A DNA stretch of 64,000 nucleotides from the NCBI RefSeq assembly GCF_000421185.1, contig NZ_ATWJ01000008.1, positions 310,001 to 374,000 on the forward strand, written 5' to 3'. The notes under the pieces were generated by a model. The model saw only the letters and a list, made by a program, of their open reading frames with translations, was not told the DNA's origin and ran no database searches. Positions 53,530 to 61,901 of this stretch are shown in pieces (the stretch's first letter is position 1; each line of letters starts with the position of its first letter). Position numbers and translations under genes: made by a program. This DNA comes from Ornithinimicrobium pekingense DSM 21552. Its GTDB lineage: Bacteria > Actinomycetota > Actinomycetes > Actinomycetales > Dermatophilaceae.

Positions 53530-54891
53530 ATGACCTCGCTGCTGTGGCTCCGTCGTGACCTGCGCACCGCCGACCACCCGGCGCTGCTGGCGGCCCGCGA
53601 CGCGGCGGACGGCGAGCTGGCCGTGTGCTTCGTCGTCGACCCCCTGCTGTGGGACGGCGGCGGGCCGGTGCGCCGGGCCTGGCTGGCCGCCTCGGTGCGC
53701 GCCGTCGCCGACCGGCTCGACGGACGGCTCGTCCTGCGACGCGGCAGCCCGCGCGAGGTGGTGCCCCGGCTGGCGCGCGAGCTCGGCGCGACGTCGGTGC
53801 ACGTGACCCGGGAGACCACCCCGACGGGGGCCCGGCGCGACGCCAGGGTGCGCACCGCGCTGGAGACGGATGACGTCGAGTGGGTCGAGACCGGCACGCC
53901 GTATGCCGTGGGGCCCGGTCTGGTGCACAACCGCTCCGGCGACCCCTACCGGGTCTTCACGCCCTTCGCCCGCGCCTGGCGCGAGCACGGCTGGCCGGAC
54001 CCGGCCCCCACCCCGCGCAGGCTCGACCTAGTGGACGCGCCCTCGGACGACGCGGCCGAGCGGGCGCTGGACGACGCCCTGTCGGTCGAGGACCTGCCGC
54101 GCCTGCCCGCGGCGGGTCAGGCCGCGGCGCTGCAGCGGTGGCGCGAGTTCCTCGAGGAGACGCTGGGCGACTACCACGCCGGCCGGGACCGACCCGACCT
54201 CGACGGCACCAGCCGCCTCTCGCCATACCTCAAGGTCGGTGCCGTGCACCCGCGCACGCTGCTGGCGGACCTGGCGGGGCGCAGCGGGCGCGGCGCGCAG
54301 ACCTACGCCACCGAGCTGGCGTGGCGGGAGTTCTACGCCGACGTGCTGCACCACCAGCCGCACAGCGCCTGGCACGACCTGCGCGAGGCCCTGGGGTCGT
54401 TGCGCTACGACGAGCCCGAGGACGCCATCGAGGCGTGGAAGCAGGGGCACACCGGTTATCCGGTCGTGGACGCGGGGATGCGGCAGCTGCTGGCGGTCGG
54501 CTGGATGCACAACCGGCTGCGGATGATCACCGCCAGCTTCCTCACCAAGGACCTGCACGTGTGGTGGCCCGTCGGTGCCCGCCACTTCCTGGACCACCTC
54601 CTCGACGGCGACCTGGCGTCGAACAACCACGGGTGGCAGTGGGTGGCCGGCACCGGCACCGACGCCTCCCCCTACTTCCGGGTGTTCAACCCCGTGACGC
54701 AGGGGCAGCGGTTCGACCCCGACGGCGACTACGTGCGCCGGTGGGTCCCCGAGCTGGCGCACCTGCCCGGGCGGGCCGTGCACGAGCCCTGGGAGCACCC
54801 CGAGGGCTACGCGCACGGCTACCCGGAGCGCATCGTCGACCACGCCGAGGAGCGCAAGGAGGCGCTGCGGCGCTACGAGGCGGTGCGGTAG
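53530..54891 (+). CDS. phr: Deoxyribodipyrimidine photolyase (class I CPD type)
   Basis: 453 aa. N-terminal antenna-binding domain (LLWLRRDLRTADHPAL, 4-19) and C-terminal FAD domain with LSPYLKVGAVHPRT (about 231-244), WREFYADVLHH (near 266), TGYPVVDAGMRQL (about 312-324), MHNRLRMITASFL (about 330-342) and NNHGWQWVAGTGTD (about 366-379). It repairs UV cyclobutane dimers using blue light. The ATG has no Shine-Dalgarno and sits 7 nt after a -10, overlapped upstream by three 11-bp repeats; induction by light through the MerR/B12 regulator is expected. An 8-HDF or MTHF antenna cannot be told from sequence alone. Confidence 0.92.
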   Translation: MTSLLWLRRDLRTADHPALLAARDAADGELAVCFVVDPLLWDGGGPVRRAWLAASVRAVADRLDGRLVLRRGSPREVVPRLARELGATSVHVTRETTPTGARRDARVRTALETDDVEWVETGTPYAVGPGLVHNRSGDPYRVFTPFARAWREHGWPDPAPTPRRLDLVDAPSDDAAERALDDALSVEDLPRLPAAGQAAALQRWREFLEETLGDYHAGRDRPDLDGTSRLSPYLKVGAVHPRTLLADLAGRSGRGAQTYATELAWREFYADVLHHQPHSAWHDLREALGSLRYDEPEDAIEAWKQGHTGYPVVDAGMRQLLAVGWMHNRLRMITASFLTKDLHVWWPVGARHFLDHLLDGDLASNNHGWQWVAGTGTDASPYFRVFNPVTQGQRFDPDGDYVRRWVPELAHLPGRAVHEPWEHPEGYAHGYPERIVDHAEERKEALRRYEAVR

Positions 54892-54900
54892 GCGACCGGC

Positions 54901-55356
54901 TCAGAGGTCGCCCGGAGTCGCCTCGTGCCCGGGCCGGCCGTGCGTGCGCCGCTGCTGCTTCAGCTCGGCCTCGAAGACGTGCCGGCGCCCGTCGGTGACC
55001 TCCTCGCGCACCGCCCGGTCGAGATCGCGCGCGGTCGCCCAGTAGCCGTCGTCGAAGTCCTCGACGACCTGGAAGCTCCACCGGCCGGCGATGACGTTGA
55101 GCCCGATCAGCTCCTGCCGCAGCCGCTCGGCGAGCTCGCGGTGACCGCTGGCCTCGAGCTGGTCGGCGCCGTCGCCGAAGCCGAAGTCGGCCGCACCGAT
55201 GAGCTGGTGGAAGGAGTAGAGGTGCCCACGGGCGCGCTCCACCTTCTCGAGCGCCTCGCTGATGGTGCCGGCGGCCTCGACCTCGGCGTCGGTCGCACCC
55301 GCAGGGCGGGCGTGCTCGGGGTCGAGGTCGCGGCCGGTGCGGTCGTCGTCGCTCAT
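54901..55356 (-). CDS. Conserved actinobacterial hypothetical protein
   Basis: 151 aa, soluble, acidic and helical. EALEKVERARGHLYSFHQLIG (in two parts, about 34-54) and GLNVIAGRWSFQVVEDFDDGYW (in parts, about 85-106) are conserved in many actinobacterial genomes, function unknown. TACCTT (55368-55363) ends six nucleotides before the ATG with no Shine-Dalgarno: probably leaderless. It converges on the photolyase gene (9 bp apart). Confidence 0.75.
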   Translation of the reverse strand: MSDDDRTGRDLDPEHARPAGATDAEVEAAGTISEALEKVERARGHLYSFHQLIGAADFGFGDGADQLEASGHRELAERLRQELIGLNVIAGRWSFQVVEDFDDGYWATARDLDRAVREEVTDGRRHVFEAELKQQRRTHGRPGHEATPGDL

Positions 55357-55393
55357 GCCGTCAAGGTAGACGCACGCCGTCCCGCCCGCTCGC

Positions 55394-56356
55394 TCACAGG
55401 TTGGCGTCGACGAACTCCCTGGCCACCTCCGCCGGGTCCTGGCCCTCGCTGACGACCTGGACCATCATCTCGGTGAGGTTGTCGGTGGTGAGCGCGCGGG
55501 ACACCGCGTTGAGGGCGTCCTCGACCGTGGGGTTGACGACCTCCGAGCTGATGAGCGGCACGATGTTCTGCGCCGCGAAGAGCGACTCGGGGTCCTCGAG
55601 CACGACGAAGTCGTTCTCCTCGATCGCCGGGTCGGTGGTGAAGATGTTGGCGGCGTCGACCTGGCCGTTGGCCAGGGCCTGCACGGTGAGGTTGGACCCG
55701 GCGGCGAGCGAGCGGAACTGCCCGAACTCCACGCCGTAGACCTCGGCCAGGCCGGCCACGCCGTTGGGCCTGGTCTCGAACTCCGGCGGGCCGCCGAGCA
55801 CGAGGTCGCCGGCCTGCCCCTCGAGGTCGGCGATCGAGGTGAGGCCGAGCTCCTCGGCGGTCTCGCTCGTCACGACCAGGGCGTCCTTGTCCTCGGCCTC
55901 GCTGATCTCCAGCAGCTGCAGGCCTTCGGGCAGGTTGTCCTGCGCCTCCTGGAGGACCTCCTCGGAGGAGGTGGCGGTGATCTCGGGGTTGAGGAAGGTC
56001 GCCAGGCCTCCGGTGTACTCCGGGATGAGGTCGATCGACCCGTCCTCCAGCCCGGCCATGTAGGTCTCGCGGCTGCCGATGTTGAGGGTCGTGGACACCT
56101 CGACGCCCTGGTCGGACAGGGCCGCGGCGTAGATCTCGGCGAGCAGCTCGTTCTCCGGGAAGTTGGCCGAGCCGACGACCACGGAGCCCACGTCGCCGGA
56201 GGACGCGCCGCCCTCGGTCTCGCCGCTGTCGTCGGTCGTGCCCCCGCTGGGGGTGTCGCCGGCCCCCTCGTCGGCGTCGAGCGGGTCGCCGCCGCCGCAG
56301 GCGGACAGCGCCAGCGTGGCGGTCAGGGCGAGCAGGACGGCGGGCATGCGACGCAT
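55394..56356 (-). CDS. Quaternary-amine ABC transporter substrate-binding lipoprotein (OpuC/OsmX type)
   Basis: 320 aa. Lipobox LSAC (near 18-21), acidic linker (to about 55), then the OpuAC-type fold: VVVGSANFPENELLAEIY (about 60-77), ETYMAGLEDGSIDLIPEYTGG (in parts, about 95-115) and DAANIFTTDPAI (about 240-251). It captures glycine betaine, choline or a similar osmoprotectant. GGGAGGAA precedes the ATG at 56356; an upstream in-frame start is less likely. Fifth gene of the operon, separated from the permeases by a HAD gene. Confidence 0.9.
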   Translation of the reverse strand: MRRMPAVLLALTATLALSACGGGDPLDADEGAGDTPSGGTTDDSGETEGGASSGDVGSVVVGSANFPENELLAEIYAAALSDQGVEVSTTLNIGSRETYMAGLEDGSIDLIPEYTGGLATFLNPEITATSSEEVLQEAQDNLPEGLQLLEISEAEDKDALVVTSETAEELGLTSIADLEGQAGDLVLGGPPEFETRPNGVAGLAEVYGVEFGQFRSLAAGSNLTVQALANGQVDAANIFTTDPAIEENDFVVLEDPESLFAAQNIVPLISSEVVNPTVEDALNAVSRALTTDNLTEMMVQVVSEGQDPAEVAREFVDANL

Positions 56357-56391
56357 GAGGTTCCTCCCGGGTAGGCGTGGCGCCAAGAGTG

Positions 56392-57039
56392 TCACGAAGA
56401 ACCGCCGCCCCGCACGCCGAGCAGCGGGAGGATCTCGGCGAGGGCGGTCACCCGCTCGACCCCCTCGGCCTCGAGCGGGATGCCCGGTGTCTCCAGCAGC
56501 ACACCGCGCACCCCCGCGGCCTGCGCCGACAGCACGTCGCCGGGGCGGTCACCGACGGCCAGCGCGTCCTCGGCCGCGAGGTCGTGCCGGCGCAGCAGCT
56601 CGAGGACCATCGCGGGGTCCGGCTTGCGGGGGAACCCGTCCGGCGCGCACACCATGTCGTCGACCGCCAGCCCCAGGGTGTGGAGCAGCTGGGTCGCGCT
56701 CTCGCGGTCGCGGTGGGTGGCGACGAGGTTGAGCCCGCCCTGCCGGCGGACCGCCTCCATGACCTCTCGTGCCCCGTCCATGACCGGCGGAGGGTCGGTG
56801 CGCCACAGCTCCTTCGTGGCCTCGTAGGCCGAGCGCAGCGCCTCGGACGACATGCCGTGCCGCTCGGCGAGCACCTCGACGGCGTGGCCGCTGGAGATGC
56901 GCGTCAGCAGCGCGACCTCGTGCAGCTCCGCGTCCGTGGGCGGGCGCCCGTCGCCGTGGACCGCGGACGCCAGCGCCCGGTCCACGTCGGGGTAGGTGTC
57001 CGCGAGCGTGCCGCCGAGGTCCCAGATCACCGAGCGCAT
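56392..57039 (-). CDS. HAD-superfamily hydrolase
   Basis: 215 aa. Motif I is WDLGGTLADT (about 6-15): the nucleophile Asp is present but the usual second Asp is Gly. Motif III region RKPDPAM (about 140) and motif IV VGDRPGDVLSAQAAG (about 162-176) are intact. A phosphatase or phosphonatase activity is likely. It sits between permease and binding protein of the quaternary-amine operon (gaps 20 and 35 bp), which suggests choline- or betaine-phosphate metabolism, but this is only context. Confidence 0.82.
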   Translation of the reverse strand: MRSVIWDLGGTLADTYPDVDRALASAVHGDGRPPTDAELHEVALLTRISSGHAVEVLAERHGMSSEALRSAYEATKELWRTDPPPVMDGAREVMEAVRRQGGLNLVATHRDRESATQLLHTLGLAVDDMVCAPDGFPRKPDPAMVLELLRRHDLAAEDALAVGDRPGDVLSAQAAGVRGVLLETPGIPLEAEGVERVTALAEILPLLGVRGGGSS

Positions 57040-57059
57040 GGCCCCATTGTGCGGGCGGC

Positions 57060-57749
57060 TCAGCGCGCGGACGCGGTGGACAGCCCGGGCGAGACGAGGG
57101 CCCGCTGCACCAGGGCGAGGGCCTGGTCGACCGCCAGGGCCAGGGCGGCCACGACGAGCGCACCACCGGCCATCTGCGCGTAGTCACGGCTGGCCTGGCC
57201 GTCGATGAGGAACCGGCCGAGCCCGCCCATCCCCACCACCGCTGCGATCGTGGCGGTGCCGATGATCTGGAGCATGGCCGCCCGCAGGCCGGACATGATC
57301 AGCGGCATCGCCCCCGGGACCTCGACCTGGCGGAGCACCTGGGCGCCGGTCATCCCCATACCCCTGGCCGCGTCGCGGGCCGCGGGGTCGGTCGCCTGCA
57401 CCCCGGCGTAGGTGCCCGACAGGATCGGGGGCACGGCGAGCAGCACCAGGACGATGAGCGCCGGGAGCTCGAAGGCGAGCTCGCCGCGCAGCCGCGGCAG
57501 CAGGAGGAGCACCGCGACGAAGAGCACCCCCAGCGACGGGATGGCCCGGAAGGCGCCGGCGATGTTGACCGCCAGCCAACGACCGCGGCCGGTGTGACCG
57601 ACCCACAGCCCGACCGGCACGGCGACGAGCGCGGCGACCAGGAGGGCGATGAAGGAGTAGCGCAGGTGCGCCAGCGACTGCGCCAGGATCCCGCCGGGCC
57701 CGCTCCAGCTGGCCGGGTCGACCAGCCACTCCCACACCGAGACGATCAT
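57060..57749 (-). CDS. Quaternary-amine ABC permease 2
   Basis: 229 aa, five to six membrane segments. EAA loop DPAARDAARGMGMTGAQVLRQVEVP (in parts, about 130-150) and MGGLGRFLIDG typical of ProW/OpuCB-type permeases. The ATG at 57749 overlaps the first permease's stop (ATGA). With the first permease it forms the channel for betaine-type solutes. Confidence 0.92.
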   Translation of the reverse strand: MIVSVWEWLVDPASWSGPGGILAQSLAHLRYSFIALLVAALVAVPVGLWVGHTGRGRWLAVNIAGAFRAIPSLGVLFVAVLLLLPRLRGELAFELPALIVLVLLAVPPILSGTYAGVQATDPAARDAARGMGMTGAQVLRQVEVPGAMPLIMSGLRAAMLQIIGTATIAAVVGMGGLGRFLIDGQASRDYAQMAGGALVVAALALAVDQALALVQRALVSPGLSTASAR

Positions 57750-58387
57750 GCCGGCACCCCCCGACGCAGCCACGGGGTCACGGCCCGGGCCAGCAGGGCG
57801 ATGGCCGCGTCGAGCAGCAGCGCCAGGGCCACGCACGCGCCGACGCCCACGACGATGGGCCCCATCGCGTTGCGGTTGAACCCGTCGGTGAACAGCGACC
57901 CCAGCTGGCTGACGCCGACGAGCGCGGCGATGGAGACGATCGAGACGTTGCTCACCGCGGCGACGCGCAGGCCGGCGGCGACGACGGGGACGGCCAGGGG
58001 CAGGTCGACGGCGACCACGCGGCGCAGCTCGCCGTAGCCCATCGCGGTCGCCGCCTGGCTCACGTGCGACGGGACCGAGGCGAAGCCGTCGGCGACCGTG
58101 CGCGTCAGCAGCGCGACGGTGTAGATCGTCATGGCGACGAGGACGTTGGCGTCGTCGAGGATCCGGGTGCCCAGGACCAGGGGCAGGAGGATGAAGAGCG
58201 CGAGGGAGGGGATGGTGTACATCAGGCCGGTGCCCGCGACGAGGGGCGGGCCCAGCCAGCGCACGTGGCGGGCGAGCCAGCCCAGCGGGAGGCTGATGAG
58301 CAGGCCCACGACCAGTGGCACGCCCGCCAGGTAGAGGTGGCGCAGGGCCAGCTCCCCGAGCGTGCCCCAGCCGACGCTGTCGATCAT
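57746..58387 (-). CDS. Quaternary-amine ABC permease 1
   Basis: 213 aa, five to six membrane segments. LMYTIPSLALFILL (about 55-68), the EAA loop QAATAMGYGELRRVVAVDLP (in parts, about 115-134) and SIAALVGVSQLGSLFTDG (about 155-172) match OpuCB/OpuCD permeases. ATG at 58387 overlaps the ATPase stop (ATGA). Partner of the downstream permease; both are short, as usual for this family. Confidence 0.92.
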   Translation of the reverse strand: MIDSVGWGTLGELALRHLYLAGVPLVVGLLISLPLGWLARHVRWLGPPLVAGTGLMYTIPSLALFILLPLVLGTRILDDANVLVAMTIYTVALLTRTVADGFASVPSHVSQAATAMGYGELRRVVAVDLPLAVPVVAAGLRVAAVSNVSIVSIAALVGVSQLGSLFTDGFNRNAMGPIVVGVGACVALALLLDAAIALLARAVTPWLRRGVPA

Positions 58388-59448
58388 CGGAGGGTCCCCA
58401 GCGCCCGGAGCACCTCGTCGGCCCCGACCGTGCCGACCACCCGGCCGTCCTCGACGACGACGCCGCGGCGGCTCGGGGAGGACAGGACGGCGTCGAGCAG
58501 GGTGCGCGCGCTCGCGCCCGCGGGGGCGAGGGTGCCGAGCCGGTGCAGCCGCGAGTCGGTCAGGGGGCCGCCCCAGCCGGTGGCGTCGGCCCAGCCGATC
58601 GGCGCGCCGACCTCGTCGACGGCCAGCACCCACCCGGTCCCTGCGGGCACGGACTCGCCCAGCCGGGCGGTCAGGACCGGGCTGGGGGTCACGGCCACGT
58701 CGACGAAGCCCAGCGCACGGTAGCCGCGGTCGCGCCCGACGAAGGTCGCGACGAAGTCGTCGGCCGGCTCGGCCAGGAGCTCGGCGGGGTGGGCGAACTG
58801 CGCCAGGTGTCCGCCCTGGCGCATCACGGCGACCATGTCACCGAGGCTCAGCGCCTCGTCGATGTCGTGGGTGACCAGCACGACCGTGATGCCGAGCTCG
58901 CGCTGGAGCCGGCGGACCTCGTCCTGCAGCTCGGCCCGCACGATCGGGTCGACCGCGCTGAACGGCTCGTCCATGAGCACGACCTCGGGGCCGCTGGCCA
59001 GGGCGCGGGCGACGCCCACGCGCTGCTGCTGGCCGCCGGAAAGCTGCGTGGGGTAGCGCCGGGCCTGGTCGGCCGTCAGGCCCACCTTCTCCAGCGACTC
59101 CATCGCGGCCGCTCGCGCCCGGCCGCGGTCCCAGCCGAGCAGCCGCGGGACCGTCATGACGTTGGCCAGCACGGTGCGGTGCGGGAAGAGGCCGGCGTGC
59201 TGGATGACGTAGCCGATGCTGCGCCGCAGCTGCGCCGGGGGCCGGTCGGCCACGTCCCGGTCGTGGATGAGGATGCGGCCCGAGCTCGGCTCGACCATGC
59301 GGTTGATCATCCGCAGGCTGGTCGTCTTGCCGCAGCCCGAAGGACCCACGAGCACAGTGATGCCGCCCCCGGGCACCTCCAGGTCGAGGCCGTCGACCGC
59401 GACCGTGCCGTCGGCATACCTCTTGGTGACACTCTCGAAGCGGATCAT
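58384..59448 (-). CDS. Quaternary-amine ABC transporter ATPase (OpuCA-like)
   Basis: 354 aa. Walker A GPSGCGKTT (about 35-43), Q-loop VIQHAGLFPH, signature LSGGQQQR (near 133-140), Walker B VVLMDEPF (about 153-160) and H-loop VTHDID. The C-terminal 100 residues resemble a CBS-like regulatory domain (LDAVLSSPSRRGVVVEDGRVVG, in parts), which in OpuA/OpuC senses ionic strength or c-di-AMP. TAGTGT (59462-59457) ends 8 nt before the ATG, so it is probably leaderless. First gene of the operon. Confidence 0.92.
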   Translation of the reverse strand: MIRFESVTKRYADGTVAVDGLDLEVPGGGITVLVGPSGCGKTTSLRMINRMVEPSSGRILIHDRDVADRPPAQLRRSIGYVIQHAGLFPHRTVLANVMTVPRLLGWDRGRARAAAMESLEKVGLTADQARRYPTQLSGGQQQRVGVARALASGPEVVLMDEPFSAVDPIVRAELQDEVRRLQRELGITVVLVTHDIDEALSLGDMVAVMRQGGHLAQFAHPAELLAEPADDFVATFVGRDRGYRALGFVDVAVTPSPVLTARLGESVPAGTGWVLAVDEVGAPIGWADATGWGGPLTDSRLHRLGTLAPAGASARTLLDAVLSSPSRRGVVVEDGRVVGTVGADEVLRALGTLR

Positions 59449-59639
59449 CGACGCCCACACTATGCGCAGCGGGCCCGTGAGGCCCCCGCCCCGTGCATCT
59501 CCCGGCGCGCACAACGGCACCCTCCCCGGGGGTATGCGGTGAGGTCGCGCGTCGCGCACGCCGGTCGGTGCGGTGTCGTCGCGGTGCCCCCGGGTGAAGG
59601 GAGCGGGTGTGCGGCCCGACCTGCGGTCATACTCGGAGC

Positions 59640-61100
59640 ATGGCTTGCGAACCGGCGCACGAGGACGGGCTTCCGAGCACCGTGCAGCGCCTCGCCGACA
59701 CCTTCCTGCCGACCCGGCACGGCACCTTCCGGATGACCGCATACCGGGACGACTCCGGCGAGGAGCACGTCGCGCTGAGCATGGGGATCGGTGACGACGA
59801 CCCGGCGGACGCGCGCCCGCCGCTGGTGCGGGTGCACTCCGAGTGCCTGACCGGTGACGCGCTGGGGTCGCGCCGCTGCGACTGCGGCGAGCAGCTGCAG
59901 CACGCGCTGCACCTGGTGGCCCGCGACGGCCGGGGGGCGGTGCTGTACGTGCGGGGGCACGAGGGCCGCGGGATCGGCCTGGTGGAGAAGCTGCGCGCCT
60001 ACGCCCTCCAGGACACCGGCGTGGACACCGTTGACGCCAACCTGAGGCTGGGCCACCCGGCCGACGCCCGCACCTACGACCAGAGCGCGGCGATCCTGGC
60101 CGACCTGGGGGTGCGGCGCATCCGGCTGCTCTCCTCCAACCCCGCCAAGGAGGTCGCCCTGGCGGGGCTGGGCGTGGACGTGGTGGCCCGCCGGCCGCTC
60201 GTCGTGCCGGCCCGGCCGGAGAACGAGCACTACCTGCGGACCAAGCGTGACCGGATGGGCCACGACCCCGCCGACGTCGGCGAGTGGGAGCTGCTGCTGG
60301 CCGGCGGGCAGGTCAGCGGCGGCGTGCTCTCGGAGCGCTACGGCGACCTCGTGCGTCCCGACGGTCCCGCGGTCCTGGCCCAGCTGGGCCAGAGCCTGGA
60401 CGGGTTCATCGCCAGCCGGACCGGCGACGCGGTCTTCGTCACGGGCGAGGCGGACCGCGAGCACCTGCACCGGCTGCGGGCGCTGGTCGACGCCGTCGTC
60501 GTCGGGGCGGCGACCGCGGCCGCCGACGACTGCCGCCTCACGGTCCGCGCCGTGGCCGGCCGGCACCCGGTGCGGGTGGTGCTCGACCCGCGGGGCACGC
60601 TCCCGGTCGGCTCCGCGCTGCTCACCGACGGCACCGCGCCGACCCTGTGGGTGGTCGGGCCCCACGCCGACGCGTCCGCGCCCGCGCCGCACGTGGAGGT
60701 CCTCCGCTGGCACCGGGACGGCCCGATGGAGCCCGCGGCGCTCCTCGCGATGCTCCGCGGCCGCGGCCTGGACCGGGTGCTCGTCGAGGGCGGGGGCCGG
60801 CTGGTCTCGGCCTTCGTGGCGGCAGGGGTCGTCGACCGCCTCTACCTGACGACCGCCCCGCTCCTCATCGGCGACGGCGTGCCCGGCCTGCGGGTGGGCG
60901 GGACCGACCGCCTCGCCGACGCGCTGCGGCCGCCGGTGCGCCGCTGGGTGCTCGGGGAGGACGTGGTCACCGAGTTCGACCTCACCGGGTCACCCGCCCC
61001 GTCAGCCCCCGCCCTCTCCGGGCCGGCCCGCCACGCCCTCCGCTCGGTGCGGCAGGACGAGCAGGTCGACGTGCCCGACACGGACGGACAGACCGGCTGA
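59640..61100 (+). CDS. RibA - RibD-reductase fusion (GTP cyclohydrolase II / pyrimidine reductase)
   Basis: 486 aa. Residues about 10-210: GTP cyclohydrolase II with RVHSECLTGDALGSRRCDC (about 62-80; three zinc Cys) and VRGHEGRGIGL. Residues about 240-460: RibD C-terminal reductase (SLDGFIASRTGD, VVVGAATAAADDCRL, VEGGGRL). GTP cyclohydrolase II opens GTP to a pyrimidine; the reductase would reduce its ribose moiety. The RibD deaminase half is absent here. CATACT (59628-59633) lies six bases before the ATG: possibly leaderless. The last 99 bp overlap the convergent methyltransferase gene. It may feed riboflavin or a dedicated product. Confidence 0.88.
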   Translation: MACEPAHEDGLPSTVQRLADTFLPTRHGTFRMTAYRDDSGEEHVALSMGIGDDDPADARPPLVRVHSECLTGDALGSRRCDCGEQLQHALHLVARDGRGAVLYVRGHEGRGIGLVEKLRAYALQDTGVDTVDANLRLGHPADARTYDQSAAILADLGVRRIRLLSSNPAKEVALAGLGVDVVARRPLVVPARPENEHYLRTKRDRMGHDPADVGEWELLLAGGQVSGGVLSERYGDLVRPDGPAVLAQLGQSLDGFIASRTGDAVFVTGEADREHLHRLRALVDAVVVGAATAAADDCRLTVRAVAGRHPVRVVLDPRGTLPVGSALLTDGTAPTLWVVGPHADASAPAPHVEVLRWHRDGPMEPAALLAMLRGRGLDRVLVEGGGRLVSAFVAAGVVDRLYLTTAPLLIGDGVPGLRVGGTDRLADALRPPVRRWVLGEDVVTEFDLTGSPAPSAPALSGPARHALRSVRQDEQVDVPDTDGQTG

Positions 61101-61901
61101 CCGCACCTGCCGGAGACGGTCGGTGAGCCACCGGTCCACCAGCCGGCGGGACTCCTCCTGCCCCGCCTGCTCGCGCGCGGCGTCGGCGCGCTCGACCAGG
61201 AACCGCTCCAGCAGCTGCGGGCGGCGCGCGTCGAGCACCCACGGCGTGCGGGCCCGCTCGACCGCGAGACCGTGCGCGACCAGCTGCTCGGTGAGGACCG
61301 ACGGGGCCAGCGGCCCCGGCCGCCCGCCCCGTCGCTGGTGCGCGTCGAAGAGCCCGGCCACCGCCCCGTCCGCCGGGTCGCACGGCGTCCACCGCACCTC
61401 CCCCGTCACGGACAGGGCGAACAGCGCCGGACCGCCGGTGCGCGCCACCGCGTCGGCCAGCTGGCCGAGCTCCTCGGTGGTGAGCACGTCGAGCAGGGCC
61501 GTGCAGGTCAGCAGCGTGGGCCGGTCATCGGCGCCGTCAGCGTCGAGCAGGTCCTCGAGCACGGCAGCCAGGTCGCGCACCCCCGCCCGGACCCGGACCG
61601 CGTCCCCGTGGCCGGCGTGCCCCAGCAGGTCGGGGTCGTGGTCGACCACGACCCAGTCCTGGGCGAGCGGCAGCCGGGGGGAGAGGTAGGCGTGGTTGGC
61701 GCCGGTCCCGGCCCCCACGTCGACGACCCGGACGGGGGCGGTCCCGCCGGCCCTGAGGTGGTCGACGAGCCGCTCGAGCAGGACGGTGGCACCGGCGTCG
61801 CGCGCCTCGGTGTCCGCCTCGCGCCGCAGCGTCAGCCAGTCGGCGCTCGCCCTCGACGGGGGCCCCTGGCCGTGCCGCCCGGTCGGCTCCTGCGTCGTCA
61901 T
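61002..61901 (-). CDS. SAM-dependent class I methyltransferase
   Basis: 299 aa. Rossmann SAM site VRVVDVGAGTGANHAYLSP (about 57-75), with an acidic loop VVVDHDPDLLGH (near 85-96). The target is unknown. The ATG at 61901 overlaps the glycosyltransferase stop (ATGA). The C-terminal 33 residues are coded in the overlap with the RibA-RibD gene and are A/G/R-rich. It is probably last in the operon dehydrogenase - PTPS-like - GT4 - methyltransferase. Confidence 0.82.
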   Translation of the reverse strand: MTTQEPTGRHGQGPPSRASADWLTLRREADTEARDAGATVLLERLVDHLRAGGTAPVRVVDVGAGTGANHAYLSPRLPLAQDWVVVDHDPDLLGHAGHGDAVRVRAGVRDLAAVLEDLLDADGADDRPTLLTCTALLDVLTTEELGQLADAVARTGGPALFALSVTGEVRWTPCDPADGAVAGLFDAHQRRGGRPGPLAPSVLTEQLVAHGLAVERARTPWVLDARRPQLLERFLVERADAAREQAGQEESRRLVDRWLTDRLRQVRSAGLSVRVGHVDLLVLPHRAEGVAGRPGEGGG

